A stretch of DNA of 64,000 bases from Richelia sinica FACHB-800 (GTDB lineage Bacteria > Cyanobacteriota > Cyanobacteriia > Cyanobacteriales > Nostocaceae). Positions within the stretch are counted from its first letter, which is position 1. Each line of letters opens with the position of its first letter. Positions 18,115 to 27,367 of this stretch are shown here, piece by piece. Both the position numbers and the translations under genes were made by a program. The stretch lies in contig NZ_JACJTT010000002.1 of assembly GCF_014698825.1 (NCBI RefSeq), forward strand, positions 1 through 64,000, given 5' to 3'. The notes under the pieces are model-generated. The model was not told the DNA's origin, made no database searches, and worked only from the letters and a program-made list of their open reading frames with translations.

Positions 18115-18120
18115 TGTTTA

Positions 18121-18362
18121 CATAAGTTAACTAATTCCCACCACTAAATAACAAGAGAACGGCATCCTCGAAGACTACACCATTGAAACCCAGGATGGCT
18201 TGACTGCAAAACCAAGGAAATAGGTGCAGTGGCCTTGATTATTCATTAGTGTGAGTTACGGTGGTCTTGGGTTTTAGGTAAGAAAAACTGACATCGGTAT
18301 CGCTATCTCTCATCGACATTTGATCTTCTCCCAACCGCCTCAGTTAACGACTGAGGTTTTTT
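18121..18362 (+). ncRNA. Candidate small RNA, unassigned
   Basis: A stretch of about 240 bases between a strong promoter and a strong intrinsic terminator, with no credible reading frame. Internal pairing is visible: AAACCCA (about 18187) with TGGGTTT (about 18268), enclosing ACTGCA / TGCAGT and CCAAGG / CCTTG stems. It does not carry the motifs I know for RNase P RNA, SRP RNA, tmRNA or Yfr1. The size is compatible with 6S-type or a Nostocales-specific regulatory RNA, but I cannot assign it. Confidence 0.55.
18338..18362 (+). terminator. Intrinsic terminator of the small RNA
   Basis: CCTCAGT-taacg-ACTGAGG, a perfect 7-base stem, is followed by six T (18357-18362). Confidence 0.85.
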
Positions 18363-18474
18363 ATTGCCTTTTGCCATTTTTGACATACAGTATTCATCCT
18401 TTTGTCACACGATTGTCAAAACCATGTGTGATATTGAATCTGGTATTTGGTTACAAAATGCTTTTTTGGGTTAA

Positions 18475-18499
18475 GAGGTAGGAATTCCTGCCTTTTTTT
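18475..18499. terminator. Second hairpin with T-tract
   Basis: GGTAGGAATTCCTGCC forms a palindrome followed by seven T (18493-18499) on the plus strand. It may end a second short transcript from the 18.37-18.47 kb stretch, or act as a back-up terminator; no promoter is convincing. Confidence 0.55.
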
Positions 18500-18521
18500 A
18501 TTTTATTTTTAGGGCATTTTT

Positions 18522-18620
18522 TATAGCTGTAGACAAGACAGTTAGGACATTAACTGCAACTAAAACATAGACACACAAAGGCTTTTAGCACTGTCACCTG
18601 TCACCTGTCACCTGCTATAT
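18522..18620 (-). repeat. TATAGC-type dispersed element, copy C
   Basis: Read on the minus strand it begins tatagcaggtgacaggtgac (three AGGTGAC units), continues agtgctaaaagcctttg and ends gtctacagctata. Its first bases overlap the 3' end of the M50 protease gene: the codons TAT-AGC-AGG-TGA inside the repeat are the last three amino acids and the stop of that gene. Confidence 0.88.
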
Positions 18621-19825
18621 TTGTCATCTTTTTCTACAGATTTGGCTATGACTCCTAACTGTAATCCTGGGGGAAAAGTACCTTCATCCTTGATTCTTTG
18701 AATATCGCTGTCAGAGAAGCGAAAGTTTAATTTTTCGACTAGCGATCGCACTACATCTCCTCTGTCAATCACACCAGCTACAGCACCAGCAGGAGAAAGG
18801 ACGGTGACGCGAGAAATATGTTCTTGTTCTAGCTGATTCACCACTGCTGCTAAGGAAGTGGATTCGCTGACCGTAGGTATTTTGTCTAGGGGATGAACAA
18901 TACTACTAACAGTTTTTGTTTCCCATTCACTTCTTTGTGTCATTTGCAAGTCGTTGACAGAGACTAAACCCCGATAACGACCATCAGCAGCGGCAAAGTA
19001 AACATGGGGAGAATTAATATCTAAAATGTACAAATCAGCAAACTCTCGTAAGCTTTGGTCAGCATCAACCACCCGAAAGTCACGGGTCATAGCATCTGCT
19101 GCTACCAGTTGTAGTAAGCTTTCTTGTAGTGTGGTGAGATTGTCATAACTTTTAGCATTGCGGACTCCAAACCATCCTAAGAGGACAATCCACAAACCTA
19201 AGACAAATTCTCTGGTGACAAAATCAATCACAAATCCCATCGTGATCGCACTATAACCCAAAATTTGCCCAGCCTTAGCGGCCCAGTGTACAGCTTGAAA
19301 GCGATCGCCTGTAATTTGCCAAAGTGCAGCTTTTAACACCTGTCCCCCATCCAAAGGTAGACCCGGAATTAAATTAAATAAAGCCACAACTAAGTTAATT
19401 CTGGATAAATCACTCACCATTACTTTCAATGGTGTAGTTTCTGGAACTACCTCAGCAATTAAGCGCAGGATGATAAATAAGATTATACTCACCACAGGCC
19501 CAGCGATCGCTACTTGAAAAGCCTTTCCCGCTGTCTTTGATTCCTCCTCAATCGCTGCAATCCCACCAAATAAAAACAATGTGATGGAATTAACTTTAAT
19601 CCCTTGTGCTTGTGCGACCAAACTATGACCTAATTCATGTAACAACACTGAACCAAATAATAGCAGCGCCATCACTAATCCAGCACTCCACCCAATCACA
19701 TCTCCCCATTCTTGGTAAGCCAACCCAAAATTCAGTGTTGCTAACCCCAAAATCCCAAACCACCAAGGGTCTAAAAATAGCGGAATACCAAATAAAGAAC
19801 CTATTTGCCAGTTTTTTTGCATCAT
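18608..19825 (-). CDS. Site-2-protease-type metalloprotease with CBS domains (M50 family)
   Basis: A 405-residue intramembrane zinc protease. The zinc motif is LLHELGHSLVAQA in an early transmembrane helix, and the third ligand Asp is in NLIPGLPLDGGQV. About six hydrophobic segments occupy residues 10-230. Two CBS repeats (AADAMTRDFRVVD..., VSSIVHPLDKIPTV...) fill the cytosolic C-terminal half and probably sense an adenine nucleotide. Relatives cleave membrane-bound regulators such as anti-sigma factors. The last residues, KYSR and TGA, are encoded by dispersed element C, so the native C-terminus may have been altered by its insertion. The start is the ATG at 19825. Confidence 0.93.
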   Translation of the reverse strand: MMQKNWQIGSLFGIPLFLDPWWFGILGLATLNFGLAYQEWGDVIGWSAGLVMALLLFGSVLLHELGHSLVAQAQGIKVNSITLFLFGGIAAIEEESKTAGKAFQVAIAGPVVSIILFIILRLIAEVVPETTPLKVMVSDLSRINLVVALFNLIPGLPLDGGQVLKAALWQITGDRFQAVHWAAKAGQILGYSAITMGFVIDFVTREFVLGLWIVLLGWFGVRNAKSYDNLTTLQESLLQLVAADAMTRDFRVVDADQSLREFADLYILDINSPHVYFAAADGRYRGLVSVNDLQMTQRSEWETKTVSSIVHPLDKIPTVSESTSLAAVVNQLEQEHISRVTVLSPAGAVAGVIDRGDVVRSLVEKLNFRFSDSDIQRIKDEGTFPPGLQLGVIAKSVEKDDKYSR

Positions 19826-19980
19826 CTCTTCCTAAAATCAAGTGCAGTATCTGAAAAATGGCAGCTAAAGAACGATAGCTAGCAATTTTACGTGGAAATA
19901 TCAATTTTTTTATTGCTCTGATTATGTTAATGTTAAGCTAACCATGTAAATATTCATACCTAGTATCTCAAGTAGACTGT

Positions 19981-20274
19981 ATGATAACTCGTGCTTTTTA
20001 CATGAAAAGCCTAGATGATATCAACACTGACCATCTTCCCAAAAGGAATGTGCAAGCAAGGAAGATGGCACAAAGTGTATCGATGGTTCCCACTTTTGTG
20101 ATTTATGCTATTTTACTGCCTTTGTTAATGATTATCTATTACTGCCATCAACCTAGTGGATACAAAGCGCATTTACTATTTTTCAATTTTATTATTAAAC
20201 CAGTACGTTGGGTGAGTTATTACATAATTTATTTATTATGTATCTGGTGGAGAAGTATCTTTTTACCTCATTAA
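19981..20274 (+). CDS. Small membrane protein, hypothetical
   Basis: A 97-residue frame with a charged N-terminus and two hydrophobic stretches (TFVIYAILLPLLMIIYYC and VSYYIIYLLCIWW), so probably a two-helix membrane protein. I do not recognise it. An ATG at 20002 (MKSLDDINTDHLP) is an equally possible start, and neither has a clear ribosome site. It faces the psaK genes convergently. Confidence 0.4.
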   Translation: MITRAFYMKSLDDINTDHLPKRNVQARKMAQSVSMVPTFVIYAILLPLLMIIYYCHQPSGYKAHLLFFNFIIKPVRWVSYYIIYLLCIWWRSIFLPH

Positions 20275-20355
20275 CCAAATTTTTAATTATCTATATAAAA
20301 ACAGAGATTGTAAAATCAATTCTGACGGCAATAATAGGTAATTAATACATCACCA

Positions 20356-20448
20356 TCATTGTTTATTTATATATTTTAAGTCAGATGCCGCAGGTAACAG
20401 TGAATGCCATTTTTGATCTTCTCCTGGTGCGTTAGGCATAGCATCCAT
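20356..20448 (-). CDS. Possible 30-residue microprotein downstream of psaK
   Basis: An ATG at 20448 preceded by GAGGTG (4-base spacing) opens a 30-codon frame starting MDAMPNAPGEDQKWHS, 51 bp downstream of a psaK stop on the same strand. The ribosome site is good, but part of the frame (gtgcgttaggcatagc) resembles a dispersed cyanobacterial repeat phrase, so it may be non-coding. Confidence 0.25.
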   Translation of the reverse strand: MDAMPNAPGEDQKWHSLLPAASDLKYINKQ

Positions 20449-20498
20449 AACACACCTCATAACTACTCATTAAATAAAATTGTCTACTGCTTAGTAAT

Positions 20499-20783
20499 TT
20501 ACAAAACCCCAATATTCGTTAAACCCAAAACAGCCCCAACACCGATAATATGACCAAAACTCATGGATGCTAAAAAAGTGGCAACACTGGGATGATTAAA
20601 TAATTGTGGAAAAGGTAAAGGCATTTTCGGTCCCACATGTGGATAACGAATTGACCAACCAGCTAGCACCAGTGTCAGCAAACAGCTACCAATAATTACT
20701 GGAGTCCCTGCCCAATTCCATGTAGTACCTGTATTAGGAACAGTAGATTGGACTAATAATAGGATTGTTGATACTAAGTTCAT
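20499..20783 (-). CDS. psaK: Photosystem I subunit PsaK paralogue
   Basis: A 94-residue thylakoid membrane protein of the PsaK family. The C-terminal signature [20 protein letters not shown] matches PsaK, and two helices flank a [18 protein letters not shown] loop. The N-terminus differs from the usual TPEW form and reads [12 protein letters not shown], so this is a divergent copy. The ATG at 20783 is chosen because GGAGGGG lies 3 bases upstream; an upstream in-frame start would add 15 residues without support. It is one of two psaK genes on the same strand, 293 bp apart. PsaK sits at the PSI edge and helps antenna binding (family knowledge). Confidence 0.85.
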   Translation of the reverse strand: MNLVSTILLLVQSTVPNTGTTWNWAGTPVIIGSCLLTLVLAGWSIRYPHVGPKMPLPFPQLFNHPSVATFLASMSFGHIIGVGAVLGLTNIGVL

Positions 20784-21000
20784 TTCCCCTCCATCAATCA
20801 AAATTATGGAAATAGCTATATTTATCATCTATTGATTGAACTTATGGCTTCCTCTCTCAAAGGGAGGGTTATATAAATTAAAAGTTAAAAATTAAAAAAA
20901 TAAGACTATATGAAGATTTATCAGTATGGTTCTGTTGCTTAATCATAGAAAATTCGTGAAATCAAGTTTTGGAGTTCAGATACCGCTGATCAATAAGTAT

Positions 21001-21035
21001 AAAAAACGGTAGGTAAGTTTAATACTTAACTACCG
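21001..21035 (-). terminator. Intrinsic terminator after the upstream psaK gene
   Basis: On the minus strand, CGGTAGTTAAGT and ACTTACCTACCG form a long stem followed by six T (plus-strand A-run 21001-21006). It ends the 21077-21328 psaK transcript and separates it from the second psaK. Confidence 0.8.
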
Positions 21036-21076
21036 ACTCATTTTTACCCCAGTGGGAAGAGAAAATGAATTTCAGC

Positions 21077-21328
21077 TTATAAACGACCGATATTAGTCAG
21101 TCCTAAAACAATGCCGATACCAATCACGTGACCAAATGCCATTGCACCAATAAAAGCAGGGATGCTAATAGGTAGTAAAGGCACACGGGGGCCGACTTTA
21201 GCATTTTTATTCGCAAAACTTAGCAAAAGTACCACTAGGCTGCTAGCACTGATAATGGCAGCCACTTTAGGACTCCACTCAGGTGTTACAGGAACAGATG
21301 CGGCTGCTAATAAGATAGATGAAATCAA
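21077..21328 (-). CDS. psaK: Photosystem I reaction centre subunit PsaK
   Basis: An 83-residue PsaK with the standard layout: a short N-terminus VPVTPEWSPKVAAII leading into helix 1, a cytosolic loop NAKVGPRVPLLP, and helix 2 with [19 protein letters not shown]. The start is a TTG at 21328 with AGGAG eight bases upstream; no ATG lies nearby in frame. It has its own terminator at 21001-21035, so it is transcribed separately from the second psaK downstream. Its closeness to the usual sequence suggests that this is the more conventional of the two copies. Confidence 0.9.
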   Translation of the reverse strand: MISSILLAAASVPVTPEWSPKVAAIISASSLVVLLLSFANKNAKVGPRVPLLPISIPAFIGAMAFGHVIGIGIVLGLTNIGRL

Positions 21329-21458
21329 GCGTTGTACTCCTAAATGGAAAAATTAATGTATCCCAAAGAAATTATAAAATTACTAAGGACAATCCAAAAC
21401 TTTTTTACCTCCCTCAAGTACGATATTTTTGTGATTATTGTTAATTTTAGAAATGTGA

Positions 21459-22091
21459 ATGCGGGTCAAAATTTGCGGTATCACTAAACCACAGCAAGGT
21501 CAAGCGATCGCTTCTCTGGGTGCAACTGCACTGGGATTTATATGTGTTCCTACATCACCTCGTTACGTGACTACAGAGAAAATTCAAGCAGTTATTAGGG
21601 AAATCCCGAAAGAAATTGATAAAATTGGCGTTTTTGCCAATCTCTCCCAGGCAGCAATTAGTGATATCGTCAGCGCTTGTCAGTTAACTGGGGTACAACT
21701 ACATGGTGATGAGTCACCTGCATTTTGTGAACAATTGCGTCACCAGCTACCCAATGTAGAAATCATTAAAGCCTTAAGAATTCGCAATCTAGACCATTTG
21801 AAAACCGCAACTATTTATACCCAATATGTTGATACTTTATTACTTGATGCCTATCATCCTCAACAGTTAGGCGGTACAGGTCAAACCTTAGATTGGCAGA
21901 TGTTAGAGGAATTTCGCCCTGGTTGTCCCTGGTTTTTAGCGGGAGGATTGACCCCAGATAATATAATTGACGCACTTACCCAACTCAAACCTAGTGGGAT
22001 TGACTTGTCGAGTGGTGTAGAACATGCCCCAGGAGATAAGGACTTAGAAAAAGTGGCCTTACTTTTTACAAAATTAGAGAGTATTTGTTAA
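21459..22091 (+). CDS. trpF: Phosphoribosylanthranilate isomerase
   Basis: A 210-residue TIM-barrel enzyme of tryptophan synthesis that converts phosphoribosylanthranilate to CdRP. Diagnostic segments are [14 protein letters not shown] (catalytic Cys7), [15 protein letters not shown] (Asp general acid) and the phosphate-binding [11 protein letters not shown] and GIDLSSGVE near the C-terminus. The start is the ATG at 21459. It is a single gene, divergent from psaK and convergent with folE. Confidence 0.97.
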   Translation: MRVKICGITKPQQGQAIASLGATALGFICVPTSPRYVTTEKIQAVIREIPKEIDKIGVFANLSQAAISDIVSACQLTGVQLHGDESPAFCEQLRHQLPNVEIIKALRIRNLDHLKTATIYTQYVDTLLLDAYHPQQLGGTGQTLDWQMLEEFRPGCPWFLAGGLTPDNIIDALTQLKPSGIDLSSGVEHAPGDKDLEKVALLFTKLESIC

Positions 22092-22182
22092 AGGGTGAAA
22101 GCATTTGAGATTTGACAATTCTCCAGCCTCTCATAAGAGAAATCTAGTGAACCTGATGATTTGTGTCAATCAAAAATAGGTT

Positions 22183-22310
22183 ATACCAATTCTCCAAAAG
22201 CAACCAACACATTGACTAAAGCCCTCCCCAACCCTCCCCGCTTGCGGGGAGAGTGCGCGATAGGGCGGTTGGGGTAATCAATCTGTTGCCAACATTTTTC
22301 GATTTGGTAT
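22183..22310 (+). repeat. 128-bp MITE-like element, copy 1
   Basis: A non-coding element bounded by ATACCAA and TTGGTAT, with an internal GC-rich palindrome (ccctccccgcttgcgggg). A second, inverted copy at 54605-54731 matches along its whole length, including the ends ataccaattctccaaaagc and tttttcgatttggtat. It has the size and shape of a non-autonomous insertion element; no transposase is present. Confidence 0.85.
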
Positions 22311-22372
22311 GAAGAGGTAATGGGTAAAAGAATTTTCCCTTAACCAATTACCAATCATCTATTTACCAATTC

Positions 22373-23080
22373 CTAAAAGAATACCGCTTGGTGACGAATC
22401 AAGCTTAAAAACTCCTCACGGGTTTTTTGTTCCTCTTGGAAGACTCCCACCATGGAACTAGTAACAGTCCAAGAACCAGGTTTTTGCACACCACGCATCA
22501 CCATACACATATGGGTAGCTTCCATGACTACAGCTACACCCTTGGGTTCGAGAATGCTATCAATAGCTTCAGCAATTTGGCGAGTGAGTCTTTCCTGTAC
22601 CTGCAAGCGTCGAGAATACATTTCTACAATGCGGGCTAGTTTGCTGAGTCCCACAACTTTTTGGTTAGGAATATAAGCCACATGCGCTCTACCCATAAAT
22701 GGCAGCATATGATGTTCGCACAGGCTAAAGAAATTAATATCTCTGACGAGAACCATCTCATCATGTCCTTCATCAAAGATAGCGCCATTCACCAGTGTTT
22801 CTAGGGATTGATTGTAGCCACTGGTGAGAAACTTCATGGCTTCAGCGACGCGCTTGGGTGTTTTCAGGAGTCCTTCTCGTTCTGGATCTTCGCCAACGCC
22901 AATTAACATTGTCCGCACGGCTTCCATCATTTTTTCCATGTTTTCCTCTGATGGAGTGTGCAACTCTGCTTGCTTACCATCGTGGGTGTTACGGTCTGGT
23001 CTGGTGCTAATAGCGTCTGCTAAATCAGGAATCAGAGGTGATTGAAAACGATTGGAACCGTTGGAACTAGCAATAGTCAT
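22373..23080 (-). CDS. folE: GTP cyclohydrolase I
   Basis: An enzyme of about 235 residues that converts GTP to dihydroneopterin triphosphate, the first step to folate and tetrahydropterins. The zinc and catalytic motifs are [21 protein letters not shown] and [19 protein letters not shown], with [14 protein letters not shown] between them. The first 50 residues are a variable extension typical of cyanobacterial forms. I prefer the ATG at 23080; an in-frame TTG at 23116 is also possible, and neither has a textbook ribosome site. It lies 59 bp downstream of the SDR gene and closes the ado-aar-accA-SDR-folE run. Confidence 0.95.
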   Translation of the reverse strand: MTIASSNGSNRFQSPLIPDLADAISTRPDRNTHDGKQAELHTPSEENMEKMMEAVRTMLIGVGEDPEREGLLKTPKRVAEAMKFLTSGYNQSLETLVNGAIFDEGHDEMVLVRDINFFSLCEHHMLPFMGRAHVAYIPNQKVVGLSKLARIVEMYSRRLQVQERLTRQIAEAIDSILEPKGVAVVMEATHMCMVMRGVQKPGSWTVTSSMVGVFQEEQKTREEFLSLIRHQAVFF

Positions 23081-23139
23081 GATATCGGTTGTGGTTAAGG
23101 TTTGGTAATTGGTCAACCCCCTGGAGGGGAAACCTATTG

Positions 23140-23865
23140 TTAAAGTATTCCCGCATTAGAAATGATGGTTAATTCTTCGATCACTGCTTGTTGTGGTAAC
23201 AAAACAGTGTGAAGAATAGTTTGGGCCACAATTTCCGGCGTTAACATTTTGGAACGGTCAAAATTGACATGAACTGTTTCTGTATCCCATATTTCAGTGT
23301 TGACAGAACCAGGACAAAGGGCTGTGACGCGAATGCCATTCCCCCGCTCTTCCTGTGCCAGTGTTTGGGAAAATGCCAGTAAGCCAAATTTGCTGACACA
23401 GTAGGCTCCCCAACCGGGAAAGGCTTGTTTGGCAGCGATGGAAGCAATATTGATAATGGTTCCTTGGCCCCGTTGCCGCATTGTTGGCAAAATGGCCATT
23501 GTGCATTGGAATACACTGGTAAGATTCAAGTTAATTACTTGTTGCCAGTCTTGCAGGGGTGTTTCGCTCAAATTACCTGTGTAGCCTATGCCAGCATTGT
23601 TGATGAGAATATCTATGTCACCAAATTCTTGAGCGATTGCTTGGATTTTGGTTTGTACTTGGGACACATCAGCTAAATCGACAGAGAAAGCTTTTGCTGT
23701 TACTCCGGCTGCTGTGGCGGCTGCTGCTACCTGCTCCAATTTCTCTTGTGAACGGCTGACTAAGGCCACATCTATTCCTGCCTTTGCAAAGGCCAAGGCT
23801 GTGGCTTTGCCAATGCCGGTACTAGCCCCAGTAATTAGAGCGCGTCGTTTTTGCTCAACACTCAT
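23140..23865 (-). CDS. Short-chain dehydrogenase/reductase
   Basis: A 241-residue classical SDR. The cofactor motif is [12 protein letters not shown], followed by [10 protein letters not shown], the catalytic Ser in [10 protein letters not shown] and YCVSK. The Arg-containing start VSRSQEKL suggests NADP preference. The ATG at 23865 is chosen over one at 23877 because GGGAGAA lies just upstream of it. It sits between accA and folE; in this neighbourhood it may act as a 3-ketoacyl or pterin reductase (inference, unresolved). Confidence 0.9.
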   Translation of the reverse strand: MSVEQKRRALITGASTGIGKATALAFAKAGIDVALVSRSQEKLEQVAAAATAAGVTAKAFSVDLADVSQVQTKIQAIAQEFGDIDILINNAGIGYTGNLSETPLQDWQQVINLNLTSVFQCTMAILPTMRQRGQGTIINIASIAAKQAFPGWGAYCVSKFGLLAFSQTLAQEERGNGIRVTALCPGSVNTEIWDTETVHVNFDRSKMLTPEIVAQTILHTVLLPQQAVIEELTIISNAGIL

Positions 23866-24088
23866 GGTTTCTCCCAATTTTTTGGCAGTCCTGTAAGGCT
23901 CTTACCACCCATAAAATTAAATAACTTTAAAAATCAATTGCTTTCCCTGTGACAAGTGTTATTATTCCTTGCCATTAGGGTTATACTGTCCATGTTTTGC
24001 CGTGACTACCAAGTACGACAAGATTTTCGCCAGCTGATCAGCAGTAACTGCAAAGCCGGTGACTAAAGCTACACAAGAAAGCGTAAAT

Positions 24089-24133
24089 GCCTATAGCTGA
24101 GAAGATTGTTAAAAATCTTTACGAGCCATAGGC
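24089..24133 (-). promoter_or_regulatory. Two-tier hairpin between accA and the SDR gene
   Basis: On the minus strand GCCTATGGCT pairs with AGCTATAGGC, and inside it AAGATT pairs with AATCTT. The 45-base structure lies 52 bp after the accA stop within the 319-bp gap before the SDR gene. It lacks a T-tract, so it is more likely a processing or stability hairpin than a terminator (inference). Confidence 0.4.
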
Positions 24134-24184
24134 AATTATAGCACCGCTACTGTGCTAGTTAGCATTGAATTGTTTCGGGTTTTT

Positions 24185-25165
24185 TTAAGAAGTAAATTCG
24201 GTGAACACCCCAAGACGGCGGAATTTTTCATAACGTAGTTGCCGACGTTCTGGAGCAGTTAGACGATTTAGTTCTTCTAAATTATCTAGAAGTGCTTGTT
24301 TAAGATTTGTTGCTGCCGTTAAGGGGTCAGAATGAGCACCACCAATGGGTTCAGGCAAAATTTGGTCAATGATGCCTAAGTTTTTAAGGTCGTGGGAAAT
24401 GATTTTCAAAGCTACTGCGGCTTGGGGTGCTTTGGCCGCATCTTTCCACAAAATAGCGGCACAGGCTTCCGGGGTAGCAACAGTATAAACAGAATGTTCA
24501 AACATTAACAGGCGATCGCCTACACCAATGCCTAATGCCCCACCGGAACCGCCTTCACCAATGACAGTGCAGATAATGGGCACATCAAAACAGAACATTT
24601 GCCGTAAATTGTAAGCGATCGCTTCCCCTTGTCCTTGGTGTTCCGCTTCAATACCTGCCCAAGCCCCTGGTGTATCAATAAAAGTCAAAATGGGCATATT
24701 AAACTTATTGGCATGTTCCATCAGCCGTAGGGCTTTCCGGTAGCCACCAGGTGCAGCCATACCAAAGTTCCGAGCTACATTATCTTTAGTATCTCGTCCC
24801 TTTTGATGACCCAACATCACCACAGGTTGTCCACCCAACCGACCCACACCACCCACTAAAGCCGGATCATCTCCTCCACAGCGATCGCCATGTAATTCCA
24901 TCCATTCATCACTAATGGACTGAATGTAATCCAGAGTGCTAGGACGACGGGGATGACGGGCTACTTGTAGTCTTTGGGAAGGGGTTAAACTGCTAAAAAT
25001 TTCCTCACGCAGTTGCATAGCCCGTGTTTCTAGTTGGCGAATTTGACCAGAAACATCAACACCATTTTCTTCTGCCAACTGCCGAATTTGGTCAATTCGG
25101 GTTGCTAATTCTGCTAAAGGCTTTTCAAAATCCAACAGTAGCGGTTTTCGCTCAGTAGTTGCCAT
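24185..25165 (-). CDS. accA: Acetyl-CoA carboxylase carboxyltransferase subunit alpha
   Basis: A 326-residue alpha subunit of the carboxyltransferase that makes malonyl-CoA for fatty-acid synthesis. Seen are the N-terminal helix with [70 protein letters not shown], and the glycine-rich oxyanion segment [15 protein letters not shown]. The length is normal. It lies 90 bp downstream of aar. Placing malonyl-CoA supply next to the alkane pair is a recurring cyanobacterial arrangement. Confidence 0.97.
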   Translation of the reverse strand: MATTERKPLLLDFEKPLAELATRIDQIRQLAEENGVDVSGQIRQLETRAMQLREEIFSSLTPSQRLQVARHPRRPSTLDYIQSISDEWMELHGDRCGGDDPALVGGVGRLGGQPVVMLGHQKGRDTKDNVARNFGMAAPGGYRKALRLMEHANKFNMPILTFIDTPGAWAGIEAEHQGQGEAIAYNLRQMFCFDVPIICTVIGEGGSGGALGIGVGDRLLMFEHSVYTVATPEACAAILWKDAAKAPQAAVALKIISHDLKNLGIIDQILPEPIGGAHSDPLTAATNLKQALLDNLEELNRLTAPERRQLRYEKFRRLGVFTEFTS

Positions 25166-25255
25166 TGTTAGAAGTTATGATTATTGAGTTTGTTGTTAGT
25201 TCATCAATGATCAGTGGTCAATCTTCAACTATTGCCGATGACCAATGACCAAGGA

Positions 25256-26275
25256 CTAAACCAGCAGCGGTCTGAATCCGTGTTTAACGGACACTTGCCC
25301 GATTTGCTCCATTTTGTCTACGGTAATCTGATTCCGTCCCCAAGAAAAGTTTGTGTATAACTTCTCAAACTCCAGTAGCATCGATTCAGCAAAACAGGCG
25401 AATAACTGCCGGGTTGGAACTTCCATATTGACGATTTTCATAATTTTCCAGTCAATATCTAGGGAATGTTCTACAATCCCACCATTTAACACATGCACCC
25501 CTGGATACTGTATTTTCATCCCTAAGTTTTTAGGATAGCCACCATCAATCAGCAAACAAGGTTGCTTCAAAGTGGTGGGATCGATTTCTACACCCTTGGG
25601 CATACTCGCAACCCAAACTACTATATCTGCTTGGGGTAAGGCTTCATACAGATCCATGATTTTGCCCCGTCCCAGTTCAGCTTGGAGGGCTTGCAGACGT
25701 TCTTGGTTACGGGCGATTAACAGTAGTTCTTGTACATCTGTTTTCTTATCTAGCCAGCGTGTTACTGCACTACCAATATCCCCAGTTGCACCGCATACAG
25801 CCACTGTTGCCTTCGACAGTTCAATGCCTAACTGTTGTGAAGCTTGTTCCACTTGGCGACAGATAATATAGGCTGTGTGGGTATTGCCTGTGGTAAAGCG
25901 TTCAAACTCCAGTTTAATATTGCGAACTTGGCTAAACTGTTCCAAATTAAAATTTTCAAAAATAATTGAGGAAAATCCACCTAAAGCCGTAATGTTAATG
26001 CCATTTTTTTGGGCATGGGCCATAGCGTTGAGGATTTTCCGCGTCGCGGCTTTAATCCGACGATGGGCTAACATTTCTGGTAAAAAGCAAGATTCTACAT
26101 ACTTGCCTTCTATTTTTTGACCAGTAATACTGGTGACAGTAATATGATCAACTATTTGCGGTGGGGCGCTACACCAAAAATCTAATCCCTGATCGGCGTA
26201 TTCTGGGTATCCCAATTCTTGTGCTACCGCTTGAGCGTGTTCTAAACTTGTCAGATGTCCAATTAGACCAAACAT
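25256..26275 (-). CDS. aar: Long-chain acyl-[acyl-carrier-protein] reductase
   Basis: A 339-residue acyl-ACP reductase that gives fatty aldehydes for alkane synthesis. The N-terminus [20 protein letters not shown] is diagnostic. The acyl-thioester Cys lies in [15 protein letters not shown], the NADPH motif is [17 protein letters not shown], and a conserved [11 protein letters not shown] follows. It works with ado (26395-27093), 119 bp upstream on the same strand, and has a hairpin in that gap. Confidence 0.96.
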   Translation of the reverse strand: MFGLIGHLTSLEHAQAVAQELGYPEYADQGLDFWCSAPPQIVDHITVTSITGQKIEGKYVESCFLPEMLAHRRIKAATRKILNAMAHAQKNGINITALGGFSSIIFENFNLEQFSQVRNIKLEFERFTTGNTHTAYIICRQVEQASQQLGIELSKATVAVCGATGDIGSAVTRWLDKKTDVQELLLIARNQERLQALQAELGRGKIMDLYEALPQADIVVWVASMPKGVEIDPTTLKQPCLLIDGGYPKNLGMKIQYPGVHVLNGGIVEHSLDIDWKIMKIVNMEVPTRQLFACFAESMLLEFEKLYTNFSWGRNQITVDKMEQIGQVSVKHGFRPLLV

Positions 26276-26375
26276 GTAGTGATATATCAGGCGTATTCTG
26301 TCGAAAGCGTTTATTCAGTAGCTATAAAAAAACTACACAAAGCCAGCGTAAGATGCGTTAGGGGTAACAGAAGAG

Positions 26376-26391
26376 TCACCCCCTGGGGTGA
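26376..26391 (-). promoter_or_regulatory. Intercistronic palindrome between ado and aar
   Basis: TCACCCCCTGGGGTGA is a perfect 7-base-arm palindrome starting 4 bp before the ado stop region and lying upstream of aar. It is followed on the minus strand by a pyrimidine-rich stretch but no long T-run. It could be a partial terminator or a stability element that keeps ado message above aar message (inference). Confidence 0.45.
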
Positions 26392-26394
26392 TAA

Positions 26395-27093
26395 TTAAAC
26401 GGTTGCGAGTCCGTAAGCGGAAAGACGCATGATATCACGGGTGGAGAAGCCAATGTTACTTAAGGCTTCACCGTATTGAATCATAAAGTCCTCTACCAGA
26501 GCTTCTTTTTCCATGGCTAATACTTGAGCATCGGCTGCTACTTGGTTGAGCATTTGCCAGACAATGGGAAGGTTTTGGCGGTTAGCTTCTTCTAATTCTG
26601 TTTTGGATTCAGCAAAGTGTTCTTTTAACCAAACCTCACCAAAGTTCAAATGGCTGTATTCATCTTTAACCACACCTTCTGTGATTTTCCGAGCGAAATC
26701 ATCAGCTACAGGGATGTAGATGTTATAGGCAGCGATCGCAAAACATTCGATAATTAAAGATTGAATCAGTAGGCATGTAACCACCTTTCCTTCTGCCGCT
26801 GCTGCTTGGAAATTACCATGGAGTCCTGCAAAAAATTCCTTAGCAAATTGCAAATCTGGTGTGACTTGCAGGTTGCGTCCACAGGCTTCAAAACCTTTTT
26901 TATGGCGACTTTCCATTTTAGAGAGACGAATTAATTCATCTTCGTGTGCTGGTAGCATTTGCGCCAATCGGATGTAATTCTCGTAGGCTTCTTGCTCCCC
27001 TTCAATCACAATGGCATTAATCCGGCTATATGCGTCTTTGTATGTTTCACTTTGGAAATCCAATTTTTCTTCTTGGTCTATCAACTGCTGCAT
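26395..27093 (-). CDS. ado: Aldehyde-deformylating oxygenase
   Basis: A 232-residue ferritin-fold diiron enzyme that converts fatty aldehydes to alkanes plus formate. The ligand motifs are [52 protein letters not shown] and [16 protein letters not shown]. The ATG at 27093 gives the usual family start [13 protein letters not shown]; the longer frame from 27132 would add 13 residues. It is the first gene of the run ado-aar-accA-SDR-folE and divergent from the ABC permease. Confidence 0.97.
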   Translation of the reverse strand: MQQLIDQEEKLDFQSETYKDAYSRINAIVIEGEQEAYENYIRLAQMLPAHEDELIRLSKMESRHKKGFEACGRNLQVTPDLQFAKEFFAGLHGNFQAAAAEGKVVTCLLIQSLIIECFAIAAYNIYIPVADDFARKITEGVVKDEYSHLNFGEVWLKEHFAESKTELEEANRQNLPIVWQMLNQVAADAQVLAMEKEALVEDFMIQYGEALSNIGFSTRDIMRLSAYGLATV

Positions 27094-27367
27094 GGTTATG
27101 TTTACTCCAATAAATGAATCATTTGATACCAAAACTTAATTTACCCGATAAATTCAGGGTAATCATCATTATGGTTTAATTTAACTTAACAATAAACAAA
27201 CTATCGTGATCTACGAGGTAAGACTCCAGCGATGGTCTAGAACTAGAACAAACAATAACCATAGAGTTTTCAACTAAAGGGTCACATTGTCTCTGGTAGA
27301 CAGCAAAAAAGCCTACCTTTACTAGGTATAGTCATTTCTAATGTTTAATTTTTAATTGTATATAGTC

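Noticed and set aside
18121-18362. Assignment of the small RNA as RNase P RNA, SRP RNA or tmRNA
   Set aside because: Core motifs of these RNAs are absent; length and structure do not fit.
23081-23116. TTG start for folE, 12 codons longer
   Set aside because: Extra residues are not conserved in style and spacing to the nearby GGGGG is too short; the ATG at 23080 is preferred, though not proven.
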